Source: Polynucleobacter sp. MG-6-Vaara-E2
Lineage (GTDB): Bacteria > Pseudomonadota > Gammaproteobacteria > Burkholderiales > Burkholderiaceae
DNA length: 64,000 nt
Direction: 5' to 3'
NCBI RefSeq assembly: GCF_018687695.1
Contig: NZ_CP061303.1
Location: forward strand, 868,001-932,000
A model generated the notes under the pieces. The model had not been told where the DNA came from and did not search any database. It was given only the letters and a program-made list of their open reading frames with translations. The translations under genes and the position numbers were made by a program. Numbering within the stretch: the stretch's first letter is position 1; every line of letters begins with the position of its first letter. Shown in pieces: positions 48,360-56,259 of this stretch.

Positions 48360-49142
48360 ATGGATTTAGGAATCTTCTGTAAAAGTACGCTAGAGCAGGA
48401 AACAGTTGATCACTGTTTTTCTGCTCTATTCACTCTTGGAAAAAATCCGGACCCAAGTTACTTAGACTGGCTAATGAAAGCTTGGGGCTGGACTTTAGCG
48501 GTTGCTTGCCTAGGTTTAGTGATAGCTTTAACTCTTGGTGCAATCATGGGTACCTTACGTACCTTACCTACAGATACACCCTTGAATCGCTTTCTCATTC
48601 GCTTTTCTACTGCGTGGGTTGAGCTGTTCAGAAATATTCCAATCTTGGTTCAGGTCCTCCTTTGGTACCACGTAATCCCAGCGTTTATTCCTGCATTAAA
48701 AGCCTTCCCATCGTACTTGTTAGTCTCTATTGCTCTCGGATTCTTCACTTCTGCGCGTATCGCAGAGCAGGTGAGGGCGGGTATTCAATCTCTACCTTCT
48801 GGACAAAAAGCAGCGGCAACCGCATTAGGATTAACCACTTTTCAAAGCTATCGATACATTATCTTGCCAATGGCATTACGTATCGTTATTCCCCCTTTGA
48901 CATCAGAGAGTATGAATCTCATCAAAAACTCATCGGTTGCGTTTGCGGTTTCTGTGCCAGAACTCACTTTATTTGCGATGCAGGCACAAGAAGAAACCTC
49001 TCACGGAGTTGAGATCTATCTAGCTGTAACACTGCTTTACGCTTTGTCAGCATTTGCAGTAAATCGCGTGATGGCGCACATTGAAAAGCGCTCTCGTATT
49101 CCAGGTTTCATCGTGGCCAATACAGAAGCGGCAGCGCACTAA
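48360..49142 (+). CDS. gltJ: Glutamate/aspartate ABC transporter permease GltJ
   Basis: 260 aa, HisM/GltJ-type permease with about five membrane helices. A long N-terminal stretch (STLEQETVDHCFSALFTLGK) precedes the first helix, as in GltJ. Typical blocks are ELFRNIPILVQVLLWYHVIP and the EAA loop in PSGQKAAATALGLTTFQSYR followed by ILPMALRIVIPPLTSE. Pairs with GltK to form the channel. Starts 52 bp after the binding-protein gene; the ribosome site is weak. Confidence 0.92.
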   Translation: MDLGIFCKSTLEQETVDHCFSALFTLGKNPDPSYLDWLMKAWGWTLAVACLGLVIALTLGAIMGTLRTLPTDTPLNRFLIRFSTAWVELFRNIPILVQVLLWYHVIPAFIPALKAFPSYLLVSIALGFFTSARIAEQVRAGIQSLPSGQKAAATALGLTTFQSYRYIILPMALRIVIPPLTSESMNLIKNSSVAFAVSVPELTLFAMQAQEETSHGVEIYLAVTLLYALSAFAVNRVMAHIEKRSRIPGFIVANTEAAAH

Positions 49143-49174
49143 ATGAAACTGACTACTGATTTCATGGTGACATC

Positions 49175-49843
49175 ATGCTGAGCCTAGACCTGAGTTTTTA
49201 CAATTGGGATCTCTTCACCAACTATATTTTGAAGGGCTTGCTGTTTAGCCTTCAGCTCACCGTTATCGCAACTGTTGGTGGAATTGTCTTTGGTACCTTT
49301 TTAGCGCTGATGCGTCTATCAGGAAAACCAAGCTTGGCATACCCGGCAACAATTTATGTCAACACCATGCGCTCCATCCCCTTGGTGATGGTAATTTTGT
49401 GGTTCTTCTTGTTAATTCCGATGTTAATCGGCCGCCCGATTGGAGCAGACTTATCAGCCACGATTACCTTCATTGCTTTTGAAGGCGCCTTCTTCTCAGA
49501 GATCGTTCGTGCAGGCATTCAATCTGTACCAAAGGGACAGGGTTATGCGGCCCAAGCACTTGGTATGAAATATGGTCAAAACATGCGCTTTATTGTCTTA
49601 CCGCAAGCCTTTAGAAACATGATTCCGGTGTTCATGACCCAAACCATCATCTTGTTTCAAGACACATCTTTGGTTTATGCCATTGGTGCATATGACCTTC
49701 TCAAAGGTTTTGAAATTGCAGGTAAAAACTTTGGTCGCCCCATTGAGACATATATCTTGGCAGCCTTTACCTATTTCATTATTTGCTTCTCACTATCAAA
49801 AATTGTGAGAAAAGTGCAATCCAAAGTAGCGATCATTCGCTAA
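49175..49843 (+). CDS. gltK: Glutamate/aspartate ABC transporter permease GltK
   Basis: 222 aa, five predicted helices. Motifs are GIVFGTFLALMRLSGKPSLA, NTMRSIPLVMVILWFFLLIP and the EAA loop SVPKGQGYAAQALGMKYGQN followed by FIVLPQAFRNMIPVFMTQTI. It is the second permease half of the acidic amino acid importer. Lies 32 bp after gltJ and 28 bp before gltL. Confidence 0.93.
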   Translation: MLSLDLSFYNWDLFTNYILKGLLFSLQLTVIATVGGIVFGTFLALMRLSGKPSLAYPATIYVNTMRSIPLVMVILWFFLLIPMLIGRPIGADLSATITFIAFEGAFFSEIVRAGIQSVPKGQGYAAQALGMKYGQNMRFIVLPQAFRNMIPVFMTQTIILFQDTSLVYAIGAYDLLKGFEIAGKNFGRPIETYILAAFTYFIICFSLSKIVRKVQSKVAIIR

Positions 49844-49871
49844 TTTTATTAATGTTTACTATTTCTAAATC

Positions 49872-50606
49872 ATGATTGAACTTCAAAACGTTTCGAAGTG
49901 GTATGGCGACTTTCAGGTCCTGACTGATTGCACTACCTCCATCCAAAAAGGTGAGGTAGTTGTTATCTGCGGACCTTCTGGTTCAGGTAAGTCAACCTTG
50001 ATCAAAACGATTAATGCCTTAGAGCCATTCCAGGCTGGTGAAATTACGGTTGACGGTATCCGCTTGCATGATCCAAAGACTAATCTTCCCAAACTCAGAG
50101 CAAGAGTAGGGATGGTATTTCAGCATTTTGAGCTCTTTCCACACCTAAGCATTACTGAAAACCTCACGCTGGCCCAAATGAAAGTGCTTGGGCGCTCTGC
50201 TGATGAAGCGAAGTCTCATGGTCTTAAGTATTTAGAGCGCGTCGGTTTGATGGCGCAAAAAGACAAGTTTCCAGGTCAACTATCTGGTGGTCAACAACAG
50301 CGTGTTGCTATTGCACGTGCTTTAAGTATGGACCCGATTGTGATGCTCTTTGATGAGCCAACCTCAGCACTCGATCCTGAAATGGTCGGCGAAGTTTTGG
50401 ATGTGATGGTCAAACTTGCTAATGAAGGTATGACGATGTGCTGCGTCACACACGAAATGGGCTTTGCTCGTAAAGTTAGTAACCGCGTGATCTTTATGGA
50501 TCAAGGCCGCATTCTCGAGGACTGTAGTAAAGATGAGTTCTTCGGCAATCCAGATGCCAGATCTCATCGCGCCAAAGACTTTCTATCTAAAATTCTGGCT
50601 CACTAA
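49872..50606 (+). CDS. gltL: Glutamate/aspartate ABC transporter ATP-binding protein
   Basis: 244 aa ATPase of the polar amino acid family. Walker A GPSGSGKST (residues ~37-45), Q-loop GMVFQHFELFPHLSI, signature LSGGQQQRVAIARAL, Walker B IVMLFDEPTSALDPEM and H-loop CCVTHEMGFARKV. Length and sequence are typical for GltL. It ends the transporter operon; the following lipoprotein gene starts 6 bp later and may be read on the same transcript. Confidence 0.95.
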   Translation: MIELQNVSKWYGDFQVLTDCTTSIQKGEVVVICGPSGSGKSTLIKTINALEPFQAGEITVDGIRLHDPKTNLPKLRARVGMVFQHFELFPHLSITENLTLAQMKVLGRSADEAKSHGLKYLERVGLMAQKDKFPGQLSGGQQQRVAIARALSMDPIVMLFDEPTSALDPEMVGEVLDVMVKLANEGMTMCCVTHEMGFARKVSNRVIFMDQGRILEDCSKDEFFGNPDARSHRAKDFLSKILAH

Positions 50607-50612
50607 ATTCCT

Positions 50613-51014
50613 ATGCGTACTTATACCAAGCTATACATAGTTGCAATACTTGGTAGCCTCAGCCTCACAGCTTGCACTGTAGCCAAATTAGAAGCCAGGC
50701 TAGAAGCCAACCCGCAATGCAAGGATGTCATTAATCCAAAGACTGGTGCAGTCATGCCATGCCCTGGTACTGATAAATCATTCTATCGATCAGTGGGTCT
50801 AGAGCCTGCTAAAGCTAGCGTCCCAGCCGGAGCCCCTCAAGCTACCCCCACAGCGGGGGCGGTAATCGTAACTGATTCAGCACCAATCTCTAGCTCACCC
50901 TCTGCAGCATCACCAGGCAAAACTTATTCTCCGGGCGCAACAACGCCAGCTGATTGCAAGCCACAGCTTCACAAAAAAACTGGTGGCATGCTGCCATGCC
51001 CGACACCAGATTAA
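50613..51014 (+). CDS. Small lipoprotein with duplicated Cys/Pro motif; reading frame continues after the stop
   Basis: 133 aa. A lipoprotein signal (lipobox LTAC, Cys21) is followed by a repeated motif: CKDVINPKTGAVMPCPG at about 37-53 and CKPQLHKKTGGMLPCPTPD at the C-terminus. Between them is a Pro/Ala/Ser-rich linker (about 70-110). Function unknown. In the same frame directly after the TAA (51012-51014) the sequence stays open for 37 codons to 51125 and encodes an EF-hand-like segment (see the separate entry), so the protein may have been truncated by a stop mutation. The 6-bp spacing to gltL suggests co-transcription. Confidence 0.7.
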   Translation: MRTYTKLYIVAILGSLSLTACTVAKLEARLEANPQCKDVINPKTGAVMPCPGTDKSFYRSVGLEPAKASVPAGAPQATPTAGAVIVTDSAPISSSPSAASPGKTYSPGATTPADCKPQLHKKTGGMLPCPTPD

Positions 51015-51128
51015 TCTTCATACGCCAAGGATTGTATGCATCGCATCCATGATCACTTTAGCTATCTTGACTCTGGCAATCAGGGCTACCTGTCTGTAGC
51101 TGAACTTCAAGCAATAGCAGTTCGTTGA
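51015..51128 (+). pseudogene. In-frame EF-hand-like remnant following the lipoprotein stop
   Basis: 37 sense codons in frame with the preceding lipoprotein, ending at TGA 51126-51128. They include an ATG at 51036 (30 codons to the end), but no ribosome site precedes it. The translation contains HFSYLDSGNQGYLSVAEL, which fits an EF-hand calcium loop: Asp at position 1, Gly at 6, Leu at 8, Glu at 12. Best explanation is a former C-terminal domain cut off by a TAA; stop read-through or a sequencing error are alternatives. Confidence 0.5.
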
Positions 51129-51139
51129 GCGAGACCTAT

Positions 51140-52033
51140 ATGGCAGTTTCTTTTTCGGGCTTTGAGCAAAAACTCATTACCGTTTCATCAGATGATGGTC
51201 CGATTGATATTGCATGTCACGTAGGCGGCTCTGGCCCAGCGCTATTGCTTTTGCATGGCTTTCCTCAAACTAAGGCCATTTGGCATCAGGTTGCCCCAGC
51301 GTTAGTCAAGCATTACACAGTAGTTGCTGCAGATTTACGAGGGTATGGCGCATCATCTAAGCCTCATGGCAAGTCTGACCATTCAACTTACTCAAAACGC
51401 TCTATGGCAGCCGACCAAGTTGCCCTCATGAAGGCTTTAGGTCATGAACAATTTTTTCTATTGGGTCATGATCGTGGCGGCAGGGTTTCACATCGCATGG
51501 CGATGGACTACCCAGCTAGCATTAAGAAGTTGATGGTCTTAGATATTTCTCCAACGCTGTGCATGTATGAAAACACGACAATGGAGTTTGCTAAAGGGTA
51601 TTGGCATTGGTTCTTTTTAATCCAGCCAGAACCAGTCCCCGAAACCATGATTGGTGCTAATCCTGAATACTGGTTGAGGAATCATATGGGTCGTCATGCA
51701 GGTACTGGGATTTTTAGCCCAGATCGCTGGGCAGAGTACCTTGCTGGTGCTAGCCATTCCGAGGGCATACATGCCATGTGTGAGGATTATCGAGCGGCAG
51801 CGACCATTGACCTAGTGCATGACAGGGCAGATCGAGATTTAGGTAAGAAACTACAAATGCCCCTGCGCGTTCTTTGGGGTGAGCACGGATTAGTAAATAA
51901 GTGTTTTAAGCCTATTGAAGACTGGAAGAGGGTTGCCAATGAGGTTAGTGGCATGGCTGTGCCTTGTGGTCACTACATCCCTGAAGAACTCCCGGATAAC
52001 GTGATCGAGGAGGCAAAGGCATTTTTCAACTAG
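51140..52033 (+). CDS. Alpha/beta hydrolase, fluoroacetate/haloacetate dehalogenase-like
   Basis: 297 aa from the ATG at 51140 (GAGA 7 nt upstream); a TTG at 51125 would overlap the preceding stop. The hydrolase fold shows the oxyanion loop LLLLHGFPQTKAIWH, nucleophile Asp111 in the elbow GHDRGGR (Asp rather than Ser), Arg112 and Arg115, Asp135, His156-Trp157 (YWHWFFLIQPEPVPE) and catalytic His278 (CGHYIPEE). These match, with an offset of one, most of the residues I recall for fluoroacetate dehalogenase of Rhodopseudomonas. It would replace halide by hydroxyl in haloacetates. Natural substrate remains open. Confidence 0.85.
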   Translation: MAVSFSGFEQKLITVSSDDGPIDIACHVGGSGPALLLLHGFPQTKAIWHQVAPALVKHYTVVAADLRGYGASSKPHGKSDHSTYSKRSMAADQVALMKALGHEQFFLLGHDRGGRVSHRMAMDYPASIKKLMVLDISPTLCMYENTTMEFAKGYWHWFFLIQPEPVPETMIGANPEYWLRNHMGRHAGTGIFSPDRWAEYLAGASHSEGIHAMCEDYRAAATIDLVHDRADRDLGKKLQMPLRVLWGEHGLVNKCFKPIEDWKRVANEVSGMAVPCGHYIPEELPDNVIEEAKAFFN

Positions 52034-52064
52034 TTTCTGAAGAAATCCATGCCTAGAAATACAA

Positions 52065-52101
52065 AAGACCTAAATAAATCAATTATTTAGGTCTTATTTT
52101 T
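52065..52101. terminator. Strong terminator between the dehalogenase and the 61-aa gene
   Basis: A 13-bp perfect stem AAGACCTAAATAA (52065-52077) / TTATTTAGGTCTT (52083-52095), 5-nt loop, then ATTTTT. On the other strand the stem is followed by TTGTATTT, so it can act on the convergent gene too. Confidence 0.9.
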
Positions 52102-52113
52102 AAAGTGCTTTAC

Positions 52114-52299
52114 TTATTCTGGATGGAAGTTGTTGCTAGCCATGAAGCTGATGGTGCGCTCAAACCCAAGAATACGGATATAGCGCCAAGCGATATCGCG
52201 GTATTTGCTATCTAGGTAGCCAATAGCGACTTCAGGCGTCCTCTTGGACAAGTCGATTTCTTGAATTGCACGGGCCCAACGTTTCAGTCTTGTTGACAT
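52114..52299 (-). CDS. Small hypothetical protein (61 aa)
   Basis: 61 aa starting at ATG 52299, fixed by a perfect Shine-Dalgarno GGAGGTGA (52312-52305) with a 5-nt spacer. A longer in-frame reading from 52410 would overlap the downstream end of the FAD oxidase gene and lacks such a site. The sequence is basic and aromatic (STRLKRWARAIQEIDLSKRT, then KYRDIAWRYIRILGFERTI), probably one or two helices. No family recognised. It has its own strong translation signal, so it is likely expressed. Confidence 0.65.
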   Translation of the reverse strand: MSTRLKRWARAIQEIDLSKRTPEVAIGYLDSKYRDIAWRYIRILGFERTISFMASNNFHPE

Positions 52300-52304
52300 G
52301 TTTG

Positions 52305-52312
52305 TCACCTCC
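52305..52312 (-). promoter_or_regulatory. Perfect ribosome-binding site deciding the start of the 61-aa gene
   Basis: GGAGGTGA on the minus strand, fully complementary to the 16S tail, 5 nt before ATG 52299. It is the strongest ribosome site I noticed in the window. Confidence 0.85.
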
Positions 52313-52396
52313 ATGGGCATACAACGCCTCAGAAACTTGCCGAGATGACAGGAAATACAAAAAAATCTCAAAAAACTAAAGAAAATGTCAAATATC

Positions 52397-53812
52397 TTAG
52401 ATAGAGACAACTTTATCGGGATTGAGGATATTTTGGGGGTCTAGAGCCCTTTTTATGGTTTTCATAAGCTCGTGGGCAACTTCACCCTTATGAGCCCTCA
52501 AACCCTCTAATTTGAGCTGTCCTACGCCGTGCTCGGCAGATATAGAGCCATGGCATCGTTCAACTTGGGCATAAACCAGTTCATGAATAGGTTTTTCATT
52601 CGCCAAGTTAAAGGCTTTGTGATCAACCCCCACTGGTGGAGCGATGTTGTAGTGCAAGTTACCATCGCCGAGGTGGCCAAAATTAATGATTCGAACCCCT
52701 GGATATTGAGCCCTTACCAAGGCATCAGTTTCTTTGATGAAGCTCTCTAAGGCTGAGAGAGGGATGGTAATGTCATGCTTTAGGTTGGCGCCTTCCTCAG
52801 CCTGCGCGAGGGTGATGTGCTCACGCATATGCCAAAAAGTATTCGCTTGCGCCAAGTTATTGGCAATGACTGCATCGGTGATTAAACCTGCTTCAAAAGC
52901 ATCTTCCAGAATCGTTTCCAGAAGTTGTCTTACGTGCGCTTCACTTTCATGATCTGATAACTCAATCAAGACGGTGTAGGGTGGATTACCTTTTAAGGGG
53001 TTGGCCATTTGCGGAAAATGCTTTTCATTAAGCTCTAAGGATTCTTGGGTCATCATCTCAAAGCCTGTGAGCAATGAAGTGGCACGCTTCTGAAACAAGT
53101 TCAGCAGGGCAATGGTATAGGCAACGCTATTGGCTGCAACTAGCGTTGTCCATTGAGAAATCGGCAAAGGATAAAGCTTCATGACGGCAGCCGTAATGAT
53201 TCCTAATGTGCCCTCAGAGCCAATAAAGAGGTCCCGTAAATCGTAACCAGTATTGTCTTTACGTAACCCCTTTAAGCCATTCCAAATCTCGCCCTTTGCG
53301 GTCACCACTTCAAGACCAAGGCAAAGATCCCTAGTATTGCCATAGCGCAATACATTGGTACCGCCTGCATTAGTTGCTAAGTTACCACCTATCATGCAGC
53401 TACCCTCCGCACCTAGACTTAATGGAAATAAAAAGTCTTGTGCAGCAGCCCTTTCTTGGATGGCTTGCAAAATGCAGCCAGCTTCAACGGTGATGGTTTG
53501 GTTGGCAACATCAATTTCACGGATAGTGTTCATGCGCTTCAGATTGAGAACAATCTGTTTGCCACTGTCATCTGGAGTGGCGCCACCACAAAAACCGGTG
53601 TGACCACCCTGGGGTACCACGGCAATTTGATTGCTAGCGCAAAGCTGCACTATTTGAGCAACTTCATGAGCTGTTCTTGGCAAGACAACTGCTAGGGCTT
53701 TACCGGTATAGCGTTTGCGCCAGTCGGTGAGATAGGGTTCTGTATCTGCATCCTCGACCAGAATATATTTTTCCTCAATGACTTGCTGTAATTGTTCAAG
53801 AAAAGATTTCAT
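52397..53812 (-). CDS. FAD-linked oxidase, D-2-hydroxyacid dehydrogenase type (GlcD/D-LDH-like)
   Basis: 471 aa, vanillyl-alcohol-oxidase fold. The FAD-binding PP-loop VPQGGHTGFCGGATPDDSG, NLATNAGGTNVLRYGNTRDL and GSEGTLGIITAAVMKLYP are present, and the C-terminal cap contains FGHLGDGNLHYNIAPP and SAEHGVGQLK. The best reading is a D-lactate or D-2-hydroxyglutarate dehydrogenase passing electrons to quinone or a carrier. No iron-sulfur partner gene is adjacent, arguing for a single-subunit enzyme. Upstream DUF2069 gene overlaps by 4 bp. Confidence 0.88.
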   Translation of the reverse strand: MKSFLEQLQQVIEEKYILVEDADTEPYLTDWRKRYTGKALAVVLPRTAHEVAQIVQLCASNQIAVVPQGGHTGFCGGATPDDSGKQIVLNLKRMNTIREIDVANQTITVEAGCILQAIQERAAAQDFLFPLSLGAEGSCMIGGNLATNAGGTNVLRYGNTRDLCLGLEVVTAKGEIWNGLKGLRKDNTGYDLRDLFIGSEGTLGIITAAVMKLYPLPISQWTTLVAANSVAYTIALLNLFQKRATSLLTGFEMMTQESLELNEKHFPQMANPLKGNPPYTVLIELSDHESEAHVRQLLETILEDAFEAGLITDAVIANNLAQANTFWHMREHITLAQAEEGANLKHDITIPLSALESFIKETDALVRAQYPGVRIINFGHLGDGNLHYNIAPPVGVDHKAFNLANEKPIHELVYAQVERCHGSISAEHGVGQLKLEGLRAHKGEVAHELMKTIKRALDPQNILNPDKVVSI

Positions 53813-54213
53813 TGCGGATGGGTATGTAATTTTTGCTTAGCTAAAGCTTTGGCCTCTTTTTTGATAGGCTTGAGATACATCAGCAGACACACAAAGCCGA
53901 TCGTTGCCAAAATTGTCTCGAGCAGCGCCATCCAAAAGTTAGTACCAGTTTCTAGAATACGCACCAAGCCTTCAGTGATGTAGAGCAATATCAACATTGA
54001 CGCCCACTGCATAGTGTAGACCTTACCTTTCCAAATACCGGGAATCGCAAACAGTAGTGGCACGCCCTTAAGGATGAGCCAAGAGCCGCCTGGGCGCAAA
54101 GGGGAGATAAACCATTCCCAGGCAACACAGAGAATAAACAGATCTATAAAAGCGGCTGTAGCAACTACTAGATAGGGATTCTTATCGAGAATCTTTTTGT
54201 ACATATGGATCAT
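53809..54213 (-). CDS. DUF2069 membrane protein
   Basis: 134 aa, four predicted membrane helices. The family is recognised from WFISPLRPGGSWLILKGVPL followed by LLFAIPGIWKGKVYTMQWAS and YITEGLVRI. The function is unknown. It sits between wrbA and the FAD oxidase with 4-bp overlaps on both sides, so the three genes are one operon. wrbA-DUF2069 adjacency is usual in betaproteobacteria and, as I recall, in Pseudomonas. Confidence 0.88.
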   Translation of the reverse strand: MIHMYKKILDKNPYLVVATAAFIDLFILCVAWEWFISPLRPGGSWLILKGVPLLFAIPGIWKGKVYTMQWASMLILLYITEGLVRILETGTNFWMALLETILATIGFVCLLMYLKPIKKEAKALAKQKLHTHPQ

Positions 54214-54812
54214 GCCATGATGAGCTTTAATGCTGTTTCAGCAAGTCGTTTACCTTGTGCTTTGGCAAGGCGTTGCTCTTCGGCGCTGATAGGAGCTCTA
54301 CCGTCAGCATGCGCAAGATGGGTTACGCCGTATGGGCTGCCACCTGTGGAAGATGACATGAGATCTGGTTCGCTATAGGGCAGGCCAACAATCATCATGC
54401 CGTGATGAAGCAGAGGAATCATCATCGTGAGTAGCGTACTTTCTTGACCGCCATGCATGCTGCCAGTACTGGTAAATACACATGCAGGTTTCCCAATCAA
54501 GGCGCCACTGAGCCACTGAGATGAACTGCCATCCCAAAAATATTTCATTGGTGCGGCCATATTGCCAAACCGAGTAGGGGAGCCCAAAGCCAAGCCAATA
54601 CATTCCTGTAGATCTGAGTACTCTACATAGGGTGCGCCTTCAGAAGGAACGGCTGGTTCACTAGATTCACATACCGTAGATACTGCAGGAACAGTTCTTA
54701 GACGGGCATTGACTCCGGGGACGCTCTCAATTCCCTCGGCAATTAGACGTGCCAAATCCCTAGTTGCACCATAACGGGAGTAGTACAAAACTAAAATATA
54801 GTGTTGGCTCAT
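54210..54812 (-). CDS. wrbA: NAD(P)H:quinone oxidoreductase, WrbA flavodoxin-like
   Basis: 200 aa, flavodoxin fold. FMN phosphate loop YYSRYGATRDLARLIAEG, the loop GSPTRFGNMAAPMKYFWD and FTSTGSMHGGQESTLLTMM are all WrbA hallmarks. It reduces quinones by two electrons, lowering oxidative stress. It is the first gene of a minus-strand operon and divergent from the yihY-like gene with only 22 bp between starts. Confidence 0.95.
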   Translation of the reverse strand: MSQHYILVLYYSRYGATRDLARLIAEGIESVPGVNARLRTVPAVSTVCESSEPAVPSEGAPYVEYSDLQECIGLALGSPTRFGNMAAPMKYFWDGSSSQWLSGALIGKPACVFTSTGSMHGGQESTLLTMMIPLLHHGMMIVGLPYSEPDLMSSSTGGSPYGVTHLAHADGRAPISAEEQRLAKAQGKRLAETALKLIMA

Positions 54813-54834
54813 ATTCTTCTCTTATGATACGGCG

Positions 54835-55683
54835 ATGCGCCTATTTCGTAACCCCCAATTATGGCTCTCTCTGGCTAAAGAGATCTGGGAGGGCAACCGC
54901 GACCAAAAATTGAATCAAATTGCGGCCAGTTTGGCTTACACAACGATTCTGTCCTTGGTTCCCATGGTCACAATTGCGACCATTCTCATTGGCTACCTAC
55001 CGAGGGTTATTCAGGTAAAAAATGCTTTCAGGTCTTGGCTTCTAGAAACCTACATGCCTGGCGGCATCAATCAACAAGTTTTTATTTACCTTGATCAATT
55101 CTCATCACAAGCTCGGGGTTTAACACTCTTAGGTTTGGCAGGATTGTTTGTAACGGCGATCATGACTTTATCGGTTATTGAGGGTGCTTTTAATCAGATC
55201 TTCAAAGTAAAGCAGAGTAGACCTTTTTATAAAAAATTGGTGATATACACATCGGCTACATTTTTGGGTCCAGTTTTACTGGGTGTAGGTATATATCTGA
55301 GTGGCGTCTTATTTAGTGCATCCGAAGGATGGACTGAAGCCATTTCATTTGGCTTTAGAGTCATTGCAACAGTAGCACCCATTCTTCTTGCGGTTCTTGT
55401 TTATACCGTGGTGTACAAGATCTTGCCGTATTCACAAATACTCTGGAAGGATGCCTTTTCTGGGGCTTTCTTTGCCGCTCTCAGTTTCGAATTGATGAAA
55501 TTTGGTTTCGCCATATTTTTGACCCATACAGCGTTCTACAAGACGGTCTATGGCGCATTTGCAATCTTCCCCCTGGCCTTACTGTGGGTCTACCTGACTT
55601 GGTGGATTACGCTGGCGGGCGCCGTCCTGGTGGCCAATCTTCCAAGCATCCGCACCGGCGTCATTAGGGTTATTCGTTACTAA
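54835..55683 (+). CDS. YihY/BrkB family inner-membrane protein
   Basis: 282 aa with six predicted membrane helices. Family blocks are KLNQIAASLAYTTILSLVPM, MTLSVIEGAFNQIFKVKQSR, YTVVYKILPYSQILWKDAFS and FPLALLWVYLTWWITLAGAV. Formerly annotated as RNase BN, which is incorrect for this family; function is unknown. No RNase motif exists. Very short divergent spacing to wrbA. Confidence 0.92.
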   Translation: MRLFRNPQLWLSLAKEIWEGNRDQKLNQIAASLAYTTILSLVPMVTIATILIGYLPRVIQVKNAFRSWLLETYMPGGINQQVFIYLDQFSSQARGLTLLGLAGLFVTAIMTLSVIEGAFNQIFKVKQSRPFYKKLVIYTSATFLGPVLLGVGIYLSGVLFSASEGWTEAISFGFRVIATVAPILLAVLVYTVVYKILPYSQILWKDAFSGAFFAALSFELMKFGFAIFLTHTAFYKTVYGAFAIFPLALLWVYLTWWITLAGAVLVANLPSIRTGVIRVIRY

Positions 55684-55712
55684 AACCTGCTTCTAGGCAC
55701 TTGATTCAAGGG

Positions 55713-55740
55713 TTGCTTGGGTCTATATTGAAGCTATAAA
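55713..55740 (+). promoter_or_regulatory. Promoter of the CBS-domain gene
   Basis: TTGCTT (55713-55718) and TATAAA (55735-55740) with a 16-bp spacer. A start near 55747 gives a 14-nt leader holding the ribosome site GGAG (55751-55754) before ATG 55761. Confidence 0.6.
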
Positions 55741-55760
55741 TTCATTGTTTTGGAGACCAA

Positions 55761-56216
55761 ATGAAAGTTCGTGACATTTTGCGCGTGAAGGGCAGCACTT
55801 TATTTACTGTTGCCCCTGAGACTGCATTGCAGACTGCCGTGTTAGTGATGAGCGAACATGATATTGGTTCTCTAGTTGTAATGGAATATGACAAGCTCGT
55901 TGGAATTCTCACTTTTCGTGAAGTGATTTCTGCGCTAGCCAAACATCACGGCAAGTTAGACGGCTTGCAAGTCCAATCAGTGATGAACCAAAAACCATTG
56001 ACTTGCAATATGGAAACTGAAATTGACGAAGTGCGTCGCATGATGCTCGTCGACCATGCTCGTTATCTCCCAGTCGTTGATCAAAAGATGTTGATGGGCG
56101 TGATCTCTTTCTACGATGTCGCTAAATCTGTTGTAGAAGCGCAAGACTTTGAGAACACCATGCTCAAGGCCTACATTCGTGATTGGCCTGAAGAATCCGA
56201 AAAGACTGCAAACTAA
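55761..56216 (+). CDS. Tandem CBS-domain protein
   Basis: 151 aa made of two CBS domains (about residues 7-60 and 73-133) and nothing else. Typical blocks are APETALQTAVLVMSEHDIGS, LVGILTFREVISAL and ARYLPVVDQKMLMGVISFYD. Such stand-alone pairs bind adenine nucleotides (AMP, ATP, SAM) and act as sensors. Partner unknown. It has its own promoter and a good ribosome site. It precedes aroC by 43 bp; co-transcription is possible but not required. Confidence 0.9.
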   Translation: MKVRDILRVKGSTLFTVAPETALQTAVLVMSEHDIGSLVVMEYDKLVGILTFREVISALAKHHGKLDGLQVQSVMNQKPLTCNMETEIDEVRRMMLVDHARYLPVVDQKMLMGVISFYDVAKSVVEAQDFENTMLKAYIRDWPEESEKTAN

Positions 56217-56259
56217 GCTTTTCCAGCCCAATATTGCTGACAAATGACATAATGTCGAT

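Noticed and set aside
52300..52410. 98-aa version of the small gene at 52114
   Set aside because: A perfect GGAGGTGA ribosome site points to ATG 52299, and the longer form overlaps the end of the FAD-oxidase gene.
54835..55683. RNase BN assignment for the YihY-like protein
   Set aside because: It is an integral membrane protein without nuclease motifs; the old name came from a mis-assignment.
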